A stretch of DNA of 64,000 nt from Bacteroides intestinalis (GCF_003464595.1 NZ_QRZF01000002.1:62001-126000); one strand, 5' to 3'; shown: positions 10,201-18,886, counted from the first letter of the stretch. Notes: generated by a model not told the origin, from the letters alone. Translations and numbers: made by a program.

Positions 10201-10411
10201 ATGGAACATTCAGCGTGAAGTTACCGTCAATGTCGGTAATAATACCGTTACTGGTGCCTTTCTGCACTACGCTCGCACCGATAACCGATTCTCCTGTGGC
10301 GTCCTTCACCACACCTTTCACAGTGATGTTCTGTGAAAATGCCCATAGAGGTATCAGGCATAATAAGAATAGAAGCCCCAATGGCTTAAAACAATAATTT
10401 GTGCATTTCAT
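7262..10411 (-). CDS. SusC/RagA family TonB-dependent oligosaccharide transporter
   Basis: 1049 residues. A Sec signal (ending WAFSQ) is followed by a carboxypeptidase-regulatory-like beta domain (about 30-105). Next come the SusC signature DEVVVVGYG (about 107-115) and a plug domain containing IRIRGVNSLN and FVIDGVVVD. About 800 residues of outer-membrane beta-barrel follow, ending in an aromatic residue (GLNVSF), the usual sorting signal. It imports oligosaccharides through the outer membrane using TonB energy, with the SusD partner encoded next. It is the first gene of the operon SusC-SusD-SGBP-GH10, transcribed away from the regulator gene. A -7 box 136 bases upstream of the start and a repeat cluster beyond it suggest activation by the HTCS. 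Confidence 0.96.
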   Translation of the reverse strand: MKCTNYCFKPLGLLFLLCLIPLWAFSQNITVKGVVKDATGESVIGASVVQKGTSNGIITDIDGNFTLNVPSNSTIVISFVGYKTQEVPVAGKTQINVTMKEDTEMLDEVVVVGYGQMKRSDLTGSVVSVNDQAIKKSVPTSIDQVLQGRAAGVQIQANSGTPGASTSIRIRGVNSLNATNQPIFVIDGVVVDSATDDENSNPLSSINPSDIVSMDVLKDASATAIYGSRASNGVIMITTKRGQAGTATVTYDGYVGWQEMPTQLNMLNLSEYATHHNSRAALGLVDQSSSFVRPDLLGEGTNWQDELFRKALMTSHNLSVSGGNDKTTYAFSGGFLDQNGIALGSSFRRLSLRANVDSQIKSWLRGGINFSFAESKQSVGTDNNTIISALLQQPTVAVTSTDGSFDGPEDVWMPENPVGLASIRTNNNRKMNFRFNTYLEATLLKGLTLKTELSTDYNFNNYYYYQPDYQFGIKTSDTRTSKWTKTNTKYWSWRNILTYNTQIAQKHNINIMVGQEMSHYNYETQVGTATGFLTNTTPDLSAGDVTSSTTTGSRFVNSLASAFGRAFYSYDERYLLTATIRRDGSSKFAKGNKWGWFPSVALAWRASQESFLHNNEVINNLKLRAGWGATGNQNVSDYAYMALLSYKTTPWGTGVLTGNTANPDLTWETTYSYNVGVDLGLFQNRIEFIADVYYKKTKNLLLQLPLPAYLGSSGQGAASNPWGNVGSLENKGIELTLNTTNITNKDFQWTSNLVFSLNRNKVVELDTDNSSIEKTYQPSSTNFIVTKTTVGQPIGQFWGYKVIGRFNEPTDFYYKDDQGNVKQVAIPEGNSIAKNSTWIGDYIFEDRNGDGVINNEDCTFIGNPEPKFTYGIGNTFSYKGFDLTVFFSGSYGNKALNLTRYRIEDPRSNANILKSSLNYAVVDLIDPNGPSDDYRNLHVVGGSAILPALQASDANNNYSRISDLLIEDASYIRLQNISIGYTFPKKWINKAHLNNVRIYANIQNVYTWSKYKGMDPEVGAMYGDALMTGVDYGRYPSPRIYTFGLNVSF

Positions 10412-10546
10412 AATGAAATTAATTTAGTTGGATAACAATAATATTCTCTTTCTTTATTAAAGATGTGAAGACGTGCATTTCATTTTTAAGTTTCCATATT
10501 TGTATTCAATTAGATTAAGTGATTAAACATTCCTTTTCGTTTGTGA

Positions 10547-10554
10547 CAAAGGTA
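10547..10554 (-). promoter_or_regulatory. -7 box (TACCTTTG) of the SusC operon
   Basis: The minus strand reads TACCTTTG, matching TAnnTTTG. Predicted transcription would start near 10540, leaving a leader of about 130 bases before the SusC ATG. No -33 TTTG is visible at 19-21 bp, as expected for a promoter that needs an activator. Confidence 0.55.
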
Positions 10555-10593
10555 TTCTATAATATGAAGAAGCAGGCATTTTATTGTAGCCTG

Positions 10594-10613
10594 TGTTACA
10601 TTTAAATGTAACA
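10594..10613. promoter_or_regulatory. Perfect 20-bp palindrome in the divergent SusC/HTCS promoter region
   Basis: TGTTACATTT followed by its exact complement AAATGTAACA. It lies 40 bp upstream of the SusC -7 box and about 134 bp upstream of the HTCS -7 box. Each half contains the TGTTAC core that also forms the 21-bp-spaced pair next to it. Likely part of the regulator binding region. Confidence 0.5.
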
Positions 10614-10627
10614 TGACTTTTCCCTGT

Positions 10628-10653
10628 GTTACAAAATCATTTGCTGGTGTTAC
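10628..10653. promoter_or_regulatory. Candidate HTCS operator (GTTAC direct repeat, 21-bp spacing)
   Basis: GTTAC occurs at 10628 and 10649. The 26-base block agrees with 1624-1649 upstream of the GH35 gene at 18 of 26 positions, including GTTACA, an internal ATC and the second GTTAC. A two-turn direct repeat suits dimeric AraC-type DNA-binding domains. Function is inferred. Confidence 0.55.
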
Positions 10654-10654
10654 G

Positions 10655-10677
10655 TTCGGGCTTAATTGACGCCCGAA
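10655..10677. repeat. Short hairpin TTCGGGC/GCCCGAA
   Basis: A 7-bp perfect stem with a 9-base loop lies between the repeat cluster and the HTCS promoter. It has no T-tract, so it is not an obvious terminator. It could be a further protein-binding site. Confidence 0.4.
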
Positions 10678-10746
10678 AGATAAATAATTAAGTGATAAAT
10701 CCTATATTCCTTTCACTGGCTTCCCTGTCCATTTCGAAAGTTTTCT

Positions 10747-10754
10747 TATCTTTG
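10747..10754 (+). promoter_or_regulatory. -7 box (TATCTTTG) of the HTCS gene
   Basis: TATCTTTG fits TAnnTTTG and lies 23 bases before the ATG at 10778, implying a very short leader. No clear -33 element is seen. Confidence 0.55.
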
Positions 10755-10777
10755 CTTACCTTTAAGTATAGAATGCA

Positions 10778-13700
10778 ATGAAAACAGCTCCTAACAAAGC
10801 CCCCCTTATAGTCTTATTGTTGTGCTTGGTTGTTCTGCCTTTGGCAGCACAGACCGGTAAGTTTTATTCCACTAACAACGAATTGTCCAGCAGTCTTATC
10901 AACCAGATCTTTCAGGATAAGCGTGGATTCATCTGGATAGCCACCGAGTACGGGCTGAACCGGTTTGACGGGCTTCGCTTTTCTAACTATAAACACATGT
11001 CCGGTGATTCTACTTCCATTAAAAACAATTACGTACGTACACTTTATGAAGACAGCCGGCAGAATCTGTTGGTAGGTTGTATTGACGGACTGATGAAGTA
11101 TGATTCGGAGACGGATACTTTTCGGGAAATCCCCATGATACGTGCAGGTAAGCAGGTCTTTCCGCATGTTACGCAAATGCAGAAACTGCATAATGGCGAA
11201 ATCTGGGCGGTAACTACCGGTCAGGGAATTTTCCGCCTGGACGAAGAGAAGCAGCAGGCAGTATCCATTGATGCTATCATGAAACAGGTGAATTATAATT
11301 TCCAGTCTAACTTATATGAGGACTCTGATTATAATATCTGGATTGGCACAGAAGGGCATGGACTGATTTGTTATCTGCCCGCTACACAGGAAGTCCGCAT
11401 TTTCAGATATCCGGCGATTAATGATAACTATGTATCGGCTATTGGTGAAGATAAGTATGGAAATCTGTTTATCGGAACTCAAAAGCATGGTTTGTCCCGC
11501 TACGATCGTGAACAGAATCGCTTTGTTCCTGTGCCTTATACAGGTAGTGAGGAGCTATCCATTTATTGCCTGACACTGGTGGACGACCGTTTGTTGATAG
11601 GTACCGACGGTCAGGGATTGAAGACTTACAACCGGATGACCGGAAAAATAGAAGATTATAGTATCAACTCTGCTCCGCTGGACTTCTCGGAGGGAAAGAT
11701 ACATGCCATCCTGGAAGACCGGGATAAGAACTTGTGGGTCGGGTTGTTTCAGAAAGGTATTGTCTTGATACCGAAGCAGGAGAATCCGTTTGAATATTAT
11801 GGCAATAAGTCCATTTATTACAATCCTATCGGACAAGGGTGTGTGATGTCTATCTATCAGGACAGTAATCACCACTTGTGGGTAGGGGCCGATAATGAAG
11901 GAGTATTTGAACTGGATGCGGAAGGAAGAAGACTGCACCATTATCAGCCGGGTAATAATCCGCGTTCCATGGCTAATACCATTATGTGTATGTACGAAGA
12001 TACGAACGGAGACTTCTGGCTCGGTTCGTATACCCGGGGACTGGCAAAGCTAAACAGAAGAACCGGTGAGTGTGAGTACCCGCTGCCCGTTGACAACGAG
12101 AAGATATTCTCAATTACGGAAGACCGGCATAAGAATCTTTATATTGCTACTTTCGGTTCGGGTTTCTATCAGTATAATCTGGTGACGAAAGAGTTGAAAC
12201 ATTTCGAGTCGTCTAAAGACGAAACGGGCGACCTGACGAGGAATGAACTGGCCAATGACTGGGTGAACTATATCTTTTGTGACAGTGAGGGAATGATCTG
12301 GCTGGGGCATTATAAAGGCATCAGTTGTTTCAATCCGGCTAATGAGAGTTTTATTAATTACCGGAAGGTGAACACCCTGGTTGAAGACCGGGTGGGCTAT
12401 GTAGTGCAAGAAGACCATGCCGGAAATATCTGGGCAGGTACGACAGACGGTTTATATTGCTTCAACAAGAAGACTGAGGAGCTTACTTGCTTTACGGTGG
12501 CGGATGGTTTGCCGAATAATGTAATCTGTGGAATTTGTGAGGACGAGGAGCACAATATGTGGATTAGTACCTATATGGGTATCTGCAAGTATGATGCTAA
12601 AACCGGCCGTTATATCAATTATTATGCGGGCGACGGTTTGCAGGGCAACGAGTTTACACACGGTGCATTCTATAAGGATGAGGCTGGGAAAGTCTATTTC
12701 GGTGGAATCAATGGTATCACTTATTTTCAGCCTTCATCCATAGGGAGCGTGCTGAAAGATACCAAGGTCTGGATTACGGATTTCTCTATCTTTAACCAGC
12801 CTGTACGGAAGAATACACGTTCGGGAAGACATACCGTTATTTATACGTCTGTGCCGGATGCGAATATGTTCCAGTTGGCTCATTATGATAATACGTTCAG
12901 CATTGTGTTCTCTACGTTGCAATACAACAATCCTGAACAGATATCCTATCAGTATAAGATTGAAGAACTGAGTAACCAGTGGCTTAGCACTGAGCCGGGG
13001 GTGAACCGGGTGACGTATAATAATCTTCTGCCCGGCAAATATACTTTCCATGTGCGGGCATTGAGCCATGGCAATCTTTCGGAGATACGTACTGTGAAGA
13101 TACTGATTACTCCGCCCTGGTATGAGATGTGGTGGGCGTATTGTATTTATGTGTTCCTGTTCGGCTTGCTTGTATTGGGTATTGTGAATTATATCCTGTC
13201 GCGTATGCGCCATCGCCGTGAAATCATGAAGCGCGAACATGCCGAACAATTGAATGAAGCGAAGCTACAGTTCTTCATCAATATCTCGCATGAGATACGT
13301 ACTCCGATGACGCTGATTATTAATCCTCTGGAGAAATTGCTGGCTGAAAAGAAGGGAGGAGAAGTACAGAAGACTTATCTGATGATTTACCGGAATGCAC
13401 AACGTATTCTTCGTCTGATAAACCAATTGATGGATATTCGTAAGCTGGATAAAGGACAGATGTTCATGAAATTCCGGGAGACGGATATGGTGGGTTTCAT
13501 TGACGATGTGATGCTTACTTTCGACTATATGGCGCGGAAGAAGAAGATACATTTCAGTTTCGAACACGTCATGCCGCAGTTGAAGGTATGGGTGGATATG
13601 AATAACTTCGATAAGATACTGATGAATATCTTCTCCAATGCCTTTAAGTACACACCGGAGCAGGGAGAGATTACGGTTACACTTTCTACAGGACGTGATT

Positions 13701-14872
13701 CCACCCGGCGCGATCCACTGAAGGAGTACTTTGAAATAACTGTGACGGATAACGGCATCGGACTCGACCGGGAGAAGATAGAGCGTATCTTCGAACGGTT
13801 CTATCAGATAGATAATGATGTGACTAAATCGAACTTTGGTACGGGTATCGGTTTGCATTTGTCCCGTTCATTGGTGGAACTGCATCATGGCATCATCCTG
13901 GCAGAGAATCGGGAAGATGCTCCGGGCAGCCGTTTTATTATCCGTATACCGTTGGGCTCTGCCCATCTGCGTACGGATGAACTGGAAGATGTGGAAGCAG
14001 CCATTACTCCTCATACCGTGTTAGTTAAACCGGAGAAGACGGATTTGGAGGGAGCCTTTGAAGAAGAAGAGGACGAAGAAAGCAAGAAAACAGGTAAGTC
14101 AAAGAATCGCATGCGCATATTGATAGTGGAGGATGAGGAAGAAATCCTCTCTTACCTGAAAGAAGAATTGGAAGGGGATTATCGGATTATGACCCGGAAG
14201 AATGGTAGGGAGGCTTATGATACTATCCTTGCAGATACCCCTGACCTGGTGATCAGCGATATCATGATGCCGGAAATGGATGGATTATCATTATGTCGGA
14301 AGATTAAGCAGAATACGAATGTCAATCATGTGCCTGTAATCTTGTTAACGGCTAAATCGAAGCCTGAGGATACTATGGAAGGTATGGCAACCGGTGCGGA
14401 TGCTTATATGGTGAAGCCTTTCAATACGGAACTTCTGAAGAGTACGATTGCTAATCTGATTGCTAACCGTAAACTGCTGAAGAGCAAGTTCAGCGGTGCG
14501 CAGCAGCAGGAAGATAAGGTACAGAAGCTGAGCATGAAATCGGCAGATGAGATATTGATGAGTAAGATAATGAAGGTTATCAACGAGAATCTGTCCAATC
14601 CGGATCTCAATGTGGAAATGTTGGCAGCGAATGTCGGCTTAAGTCGTGTCCATGTGCACCGGAAACTGAAAGAACTGACAAATCTTTCGGCACGCGACTT
14701 TATTAAGAATATCCGTTTACAGCAGGCTGCTGCCTTGTTGAAAGAGAAGAAACTGACAGTATCCGAAGTAGCGTATGCTACGGGCTACACGAACTTGTCG
14801 CATTTCTCCAGTTCTTTCAAGGAAGTGCATGGCATGTCGCCTAAGGAGTATATGTTGGCGCATCAGGGATAA
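10778..14872 (+). CDS. Hybrid two-component system (HTCS) sensor-regulator
   Basis: 1364 residues. A signal segment (ending PLAAQ) leads into a periplasmic sensor of repeated Reg_prop beta-propeller blades (for example GFIWIATEYGLNRFDG). A Y_Y_Y-type Ig domain (about 690-780) and one membrane helix (about 785-806) follow. In the cytoplasm come a HisKA domain with HEIRTP (His838), a HATPase domain with N-box NIFSNAFKY and G-box DNGIGLD, a receiver domain with phospho-acceptor Asp1161 (VISDIMMP), and a C-terminal AraC-type helix-turn-helix (about 1260-1364). Such proteins bind a defined oligosaccharide in the periplasm and activate the adjacent PUL. The ligand here is probably a xylan fragment, judged from the xylanase next door. 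It is divergent from SusC. Confidence 0.96.
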   Translation: MKTAPNKAPLIVLLLCLVVLPLAAQTGKFYSTNNELSSSLINQIFQDKRGFIWIATEYGLNRFDGLRFSNYKHMSGDSTSIKNNYVRTLYEDSRQNLLVGCIDGLMKYDSETDTFREIPMIRAGKQVFPHVTQMQKLHNGEIWAVTTGQGIFRLDEEKQQAVSIDAIMKQVNYNFQSNLYEDSDYNIWIGTEGHGLICYLPATQEVRIFRYPAINDNYVSAIGEDKYGNLFIGTQKHGLSRYDREQNRFVPVPYTGSEELSIYCLTLVDDRLLIGTDGQGLKTYNRMTGKIEDYSINSAPLDFSEGKIHAILEDRDKNLWVGLFQKGIVLIPKQENPFEYYGNKSIYYNPIGQGCVMSIYQDSNHHLWVGADNEGVFELDAEGRRLHHYQPGNNPRSMANTIMCMYEDTNGDFWLGSYTRGLAKLNRRTGECEYPLPVDNEKIFSITEDRHKNLYIATFGSGFYQYNLVTKELKHFESSKDETGDLTRNELANDWVNYIFCDSEGMIWLGHYKGISCFNPANESFINYRKVNTLVEDRVGYVVQEDHAGNIWAGTTDGLYCFNKKTEELTCFTVADGLPNNVICGICEDEEHNMWISTYMGICKYDAKTGRYINYYAGDGLQGNEFTHGAFYKDEAGKVYFGGINGITYFQPSSIGSVLKDTKVWITDFSIFNQPVRKNTRSGRHTVIYTSVPDANMFQLAHYDNTFSIVFSTLQYNNPEQISYQYKIEELSNQWLSTEPGVNRVTYNNLLPGKYTFHVRALSHGNLSEIRTVKILITPPWYEMWWAYCIYVFLFGLLVLGIVNYILSRMRHRREIMKREHAEQLNEAKLQFFINISHEIRTPMTLIINPLEKLLAEKKGGEVQKTYLMIYRNAQRILRLINQLMDIRKLDKGQMFMKFRETDMVGFIDDVMLTFDYMARKKKIHFSFEHVMPQLKVWVDMNNFDKILMNIFSNAFKYTPEQGEITVTLSTGRDSTRRDPLKEYFEITVTDNGIGLDREKIERIFERFYQIDNDVTKSNFGTGIGLHLSRSLVELHHGIILAENREDAPGSRFIIRIPLGSAHLRTDELEDVEAAITPHTVLVKPEKTDLEGAFEEEEDEESKKTGKSKNRMRILIVEDEEEILSYLKEELEGDYRIMTRKNGREAYDTILADTPDLVISDIMMPEMDGLSLCRKIKQNTNVNHVPVILLTAKSKPEDTMEGMATGADAYMVKPFNTELLKSTIANLIANRKLLKSKFSGAQQQEDKVQKLSMKSADEILMSKIMKVINENLSNPDLNVEMLAANVGLSRVHVHRKLKELTNLSARDFIKNIRLQQAAALLKEKKLTVSEVAYATGYTNLSHFSSSFKEVHGMSPKEYMLAHQG

Positions 14873-14916
14873 GTTTTAGGAATTTATTTAGTATGGACGG
14901 GTTTTGAGGGAAAGTT

Positions 14917-15008
14917 GACCAGTTAACAAGTTGACAAGGGGACAAGGTGCCATGCGGCACAGAAGCATTGCGCAGCCCCTTGTTCCCTTGTCAACTCGTC
15001 AACTGGTT
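14917..15008. terminator. Long imperfect inverted repeat between convergent genes
   Basis: The 31-base arm 14917-14947 matches the complement of 14978-15008 at 27 of 31 positions, enclosing 30 bases that hold a smaller hairpin (TGCC..GGCA). It lies between the ends of the HTCS gene and the convergent GT51 gene, so it probably ends both transcripts. The arms contain AGTTGACAAGG units like those at 18201-18227, which suggests a dispersed repeat. Confidence 0.55.
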
Positions 15009-15033
15009 TCCTTCCTTTCTACATCGTTTTGCT

Positions 15034-16965
15034 TTATTGCCAACCTTCACTTACGAAACTTGATTTAGCCACTCCTTTTAGTACCACATTATTAATGTTT
15101 ACCTGTGCCGCTTGTGCATTGGTAATCACTTCTTTCTTGGCCAGTCTTTCTGCAATCAGGCGGAAGTAACCTTCCTGACTCTCTTGCAGTTTGCCGCCTG
15201 TAGTAAATGAGTTTTTGAAGTGTTTCGGTTTAGGAACAATGGAAGCAAGAAAGATAGATTCCTCTATACTCAATTGTGAAGGACGCTTGGCGAAGTAGAA
15301 GTCAGCTGCTTCATGGATGCCGTAAACCATAGGACCCCATTCGGCTATATTCAGGTAAACTTCGTACATGCGGGCCTTTGGAGTGAGGTGTTCGGTTTCG
15401 ATGAGCCAGACGATAAGCGCTTCTTCCAGTTTGCGGGCTATATTCTTATTGCGGTTCAGGAAGACATTCTTTACTAATTGCATGGAGATCGTGCTACCTC
15501 CGCGGGCAAACTTACGGACTTCCAGGTCATGAATCAAAGCTTCGCGCATAGCGTCCGGCAGGAATCCCCGGTGATAAAAGAATGCTCCGTCTTCACTTTG
15601 CATAACGGACATTTGCAGCAAGGGAGAAATGCTGTCCAGTGGTGTAAAATGTTCCCATGACGGACCGACAGGGAACGTATATACCGGTTGTCCGTTTTCG
15701 TAAGCTGTATAGATAAACTCACCGGACATTTTACCCAAATCTGTCTTTCCATAATGAAGAATACGGAAATCTTTCTCCTTCAGTTCCGATTCAAACTTCA
15801 GGCTATCCAGTTGTGAGAAATCTACATCCAGTAGAAAATGATAAGCTAATTGTCCGGTAGTGCTGAGGCCTTCCAGATTCTCGAAAAGTCCTTTGGGCAG
15901 CGAACCGAACAGTTCTTCCGAAGGGAACCAGGGTTTACGAACGGAAGCTGTAAAGTGCCACTCTTTTTGATTGGTCTTTTCTCCAACGCGCTCTGCCCTT
16001 AAATAAGGATGAAAGGTCAATGCATTGAAGCGTACAAGGCTGGCGCTATCCAGTTCTACAGCCTGTGGACTGACATTAACATGGAAGTCCAGTTGGCCGC
16101 GATCCAGATTGATGGTTTCGGGAGACAATCGTTTATGATATACTTGCAATCCCCGTACTTCCGACTGGCCGACCAGGCGAGTGATTCCGCCACTTACCTT
16201 TTCCTGTGAGAAGTTACATGTCAGGCTGTCAAATTGTACTTCTGCACCAAATCGGCGGTTGATATAGGGGACAGTCAGTTGTGGGGCATGCAAAGTGGCA
16301 TACAACCGTCTTTCCGAAGGATTAAATTCTCCTTCAGTATTCCATTGTTGATTTAAGCTGTCTTCCTGAACTGTTATTTCGGACAGGAAATGGTAATCTT
16401 CAATAACGAAACGGGGAATGCGGAAACTGACAAAGTTATGATCTTTCCGTTCAGTGATAGTAAGGTGGGTGAGTTCCCCATTGCCAGGTAATAATCCGAA
16501 AAGGAGGTTCAATGTTGTATTGATGCGACGGGTATAATCGGTACTGGAACTTTGTTCACTGGGAGCGGTAGGCTCGGCAGAAGTGTGGAAAAGAAAATCG
16601 TAATTAGCTATGGAGTCCTTTTTAATGAAATTGAGTGAGAGCCCGTCAATCCGGACTTCTTTAATCTTGATATCTCCCCACATCAGTTTCCAAAGGCCGA
16701 TACGAACATTGAGGGATTGCAGGGAAAATAGTGTATCTCTTTCCTGCGGAACTACGCTTAGTCCGTCGATAGCGATTGTGTTCAGACCCTTCATATGGAG
16801 TTCGCTGTAGCTGATATCCAGTCCATAACGTTGTTCCAGTAGGGTAATACGTTGATCTGAGATGTGACGCAGTAGGCTTCCCCGGAAGATGAAAATTCCT
16901 GCTGATAAAAGAAATAGCAGCATGAGACATGCTACTATTATTCTTTTTGCTTTTCGTTTTATCAT
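15034..16965 (-). CDS. Monofunctional peptidoglycan glycosyltransferase (GT51) with AsmA-like N-terminal region
   Basis: 643 residues. One N-terminal membrane anchor (about 9-28) is followed by some 400 residues of beta-rich sequence resembling the AsmA/TamB kind (for example ITIAIDGL-like and IKIKEVRIDGLSL patterns). The C-terminal 200 residues are a GT51 domain with the expected motifs: EDGAFFYHRG (catalytic Glu458), RGGSTISMQL (488-497), RKLEEAL (511-517) and YEVYLNIAEWG. It should polymerise glycan strands from lipid II on the outer face of the inner membrane. No transpeptidase domain is present. The large extension is unusual compared with MtgA proteins of about 240 residues. It is followed closely upstream by the permease gene (5-bp gap), so the two are probably cotranscribed. 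Confidence 0.85.
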   Translation of the reverse strand: MIKRKAKRIIVACLMLLFLLSAGIFIFRGSLLRHISDQRITLLEQRYGLDISYSELHMKGLNTIAIDGLSVVPQERDTLFSLQSLNVRIGLWKLMWGDIKIKEVRIDGLSLNFIKKDSIANYDFLFHTSAEPTAPSEQSSSTDYTRRINTTLNLLFGLLPGNGELTHLTITERKDHNFVSFRIPRFVIEDYHFLSEITVQEDSLNQQWNTEGEFNPSERRLYATLHAPQLTVPYINRRFGAEVQFDSLTCNFSQEKVSGGITRLVGQSEVRGLQVYHKRLSPETINLDRGQLDFHVNVSPQAVELDSASLVRFNALTFHPYLRAERVGEKTNQKEWHFTASVRKPWFPSEELFGSLPKGLFENLEGLSTTGQLAYHFLLDVDFSQLDSLKFESELKEKDFRILHYGKTDLGKMSGEFIYTAYENGQPVYTFPVGPSWEHFTPLDSISPLLQMSVMQSEDGAFFYHRGFLPDAMREALIHDLEVRKFARGGSTISMQLVKNVFLNRNKNIARKLEEALIVWLIETEHLTPKARMYEVYLNIAEWGPMVYGIHEAADFYFAKRPSQLSIEESIFLASIVPKPKHFKNSFTTGGKLQESQEGYFRLIAERLAKKEVITNAQAAQVNINNVVLKGVAKSSFVSEGWQ

Positions 16966-16970
16966 ACTCT

Positions 16971-18182
16971 TTACTTTTCTTTACTTCCTTTCCAGATAGA
17001 GAGTACTTTCCTTCGTATCAGAAGTATATTCAAGGCAGATACTGCTATAAATAAGATACTTCCAGCCAAAATACAGGGTAGGAGAGACCCGGTTTCCAAT
17101 TGTGGAATGAGAGTTTGCAGGACGCCTGTATAGTAAGATCTTAACCAGGCCACACCGCCTATGGCAAGGATCAGTACCAGCAAATTCAATCCTACGGTCA
17201 ATACGTGATAAGGTAATGCGACTTTAGAAGGGCTGTAACCTATTAATAACAGGTTCTCCAACTTTGCCGTATTCTTTTGAAGCAGCAGGAATACGCTTAA
17301 CATCAGGATATAGAAAGAGAGGATACTGATGAATAGTCCCACGCCGGAAACAATACCTGTGATAAGGCGGAGGAAATAGGTGGTCTTTCCGGCATCCAGA
17401 TTGTCCCCCTCGGTCTCATAGTTCTTCTGTTGAAAATAGTCGGTGATGGCTGTGTCCGTAGGGTTCTTTACTTCTACGATCAGGCGGGAAGGCTGTGCTT
17501 CTCTTTCGGATGCGAAAGCCTGATTGGCCCATTCCATAAACGATTGTGGAACAAGAATAGTGTTCAGGCGGTTGGAGAAACCGACGATATTTCCTTTGTA
17601 TTGCTCTACGCGTCCGTTGCCACGCATCACAATGTCCATTTGTATTAGTCCCATTACACCTTCCGACAACTTCGGCAGGTTGCGGCTCTGTGCAAAACCA
17701 AAGTTATAAAGGTTCAGATAGTTGCGGGGAATGATAATAGGTATGGTTTGTGTACCTTCGTCAAAGTGCCATTTGTCCAGGCTGACATCTACAAACTCAT
17801 CGGGAACAGATTCAAAAAACATATCCGTAGAGATACGGATACCGGCTTGCTCCATTCCCAGTCCTGCTGATACTTTGAAAAGGGTAGGTGTAAAAGCGCC
17901 TACACTACGTGTGAAAGGTTGTGCTTCCAGTTCCTTAATTTCATCTTTGGAGAAAGTATTGCTTTGTCCGGTAATGCTGCCGAGGGTGCTGATCTTTTTG
18001 GTAGCGATGATATAATCCTTCTTCATGAAACTATCTCCCTGCGTGAAGACGGGAAGGACGTCCTTATAAAATTGCACGCTCAACAATACAATCAGCATCC
18101 CAAAGATATTGGCGAGAAAAAAGCCGGTCAGTTGTCCGATGCTGATGTGTTGGCGGAGAAGTTTCCAAACAAGTTTGTTCAT
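16971..18182 (-). CDS. ABC-type permease, FtsX/MacB-like
   Basis: 403 residues. An N-terminal membrane helix (about 18-40) is followed by an extracytoplasmic domain of about 220 residues and three C-terminal membrane helices (near 275-300, 320-345 and 365-390). This is the FtsX/MacB topology. The ATPase partner is encoded 47 bp upstream on the same strand. Such pairs act in lipoprotein release, export or envelope signalling rather than nutrient import; the substrate is unknown. The N-terminal helix sequence (TGFFLANIFGMLIVLLSVQF) fits a type VII ABC permease. Confidence 0.75.
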   Translation of the reverse strand: MNKLVWKLLRQHISIGQLTGFFLANIFGMLIVLLSVQFYKDVLPVFTQGDSFMKKDYIIATKKISTLGSITGQSNTFSKDEIKELEAQPFTRSVGAFTPTLFKVSAGLGMEQAGIRISTDMFFESVPDEFVDVSLDKWHFDEGTQTIPIIIPRNYLNLYNFGFAQSRNLPKLSEGVMGLIQMDIVMRGNGRVEQYKGNIVGFSNRLNTILVPQSFMEWANQAFASEREAQPSRLIVEVKNPTDTAITDYFQQKNYETEGDNLDAGKTTYFLRLITGIVSGVGLFISILSFYILMLSVFLLLQKNTAKLENLLLIGYSPSKVALPYHVLTVGLNLLVLILAIGGVAWLRSYYTGVLQTLIPQLETGSLLPCILAGSILFIAVSALNILLIRRKVLSIWKGSKEK

Positions 18183-18200
18183 TGAAGTTATATTTTTTTA

Positions 18201-18227
18201 GTTGTCAACTTGTCCTCTTGTCAACTG
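18201..18227. repeat. GTCAACTTGTC-type short repeat
   Basis: The gap between the ATPase and permease genes contains GTTGTCAACTTGTCCTCTTG followed by TCAACTG. It shares the TTGTCAACT/AGTTGACAA unit with the inverted repeat at 14917-15008. Probably the same dispersed family; no function is evident. Confidence 0.4.
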
Positions 18228-18229
18228 AT

Positions 18230-18874
18230 TTATAGTTTCATCACTTTATTATATTCTAACTCTATATGTTTTCCAATGGAAGTAACAACCACTCCCGCAC
18301 CTTGCCGTTCGGCCTCCTCGGTCAGTATACGTCCCATGAGTGTACCGTTATCATCATCCAGGTGGCTGATAGGCTCATCCAGAAAAATGAAATCGAACGG
18401 TTGGCAGAGAGCACGAATAAAAGCTACGCGTTGTTGTTGCCCGAAAGATAACTTTCCAGCCTTTTCATTTACTTTGTCAGTGATACCGAGCGTCTCAAAA
18501 AGAGCAAGGATTTCTTTTTTCTTCTTATAGTTAGTAAGCCGGTTCTTCAACTGTACATTCTCCAGTGCAGTCAGTTCAGGGAAGATACGTAGCTCCTGAA
18601 ACAACATGCTCAATGAATGTTTTCGTAATTCCACCCACTCATGAATGGAGAGCGAACGGATATTCCGTTCATCGAAGTTAATGATACCCTGATAGTCGCG
18701 GCGATATCCGTAGATATAGCTGCATAGAGAGGATTTACCTGTGCCCGAAGCAGCTTCAATCAGATACCGCTCTCCTTTTTGTAGCACAAGGTCTTGATGC
18801 CATACGTCGGATGAAATGGCATCCCGGTCGGCAAACACTTGGGGAAGTGTTTGCCGCAGATGAATGATTTCCAT
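18230..18874 (-). CDS. ABC transporter ATP-binding protein
   Basis: 214 residues, a single ABC ATPase domain. The Walker A region reads AASGTGKSS (41-49), with Ala in place of the usual first Gly. The signature motif is LSFGQQQRV (143-151). Walker B with the catalytic Glu is FIFLDEP (Glu167), followed by the D-loop SHLDDDN. The usual switch His after the last strand is not obvious (VVVTSIGKHIE). It should power the FtsX/MacB-like permease encoded next. Its size fits the LolD/MacB subgroup. It starts 13 bp after the end of the DUF4836 gene, in a likely operon. Confidence 0.88.
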   Translation of the reverse strand: MEIIHLRQTLPQVFADRDAISSDVWHQDLVLQKGERYLIEAASGTGKSSLCSYIYGYRRDYQGIINFDERNIRSLSIHEWVELRKHSLSMLFQELRIFPELTALENVQLKNRLTNYKKKKEILALFETLGITDKVNEKAGKLSFGQQQRVAFIRALCQPFDFIFLDEPISHLDDDNGTLMGRILTEEAERQGAGVVVTSIGKHIELEYNKVMKL

Positions 18875-18886
18875 TATTTATCGGGA

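Noticed and set aside
12734-13858. Long minus-strand ORFs inside the HTCS gene
   Set aside because: Antisense shadows of a well-supported gene; no family features.
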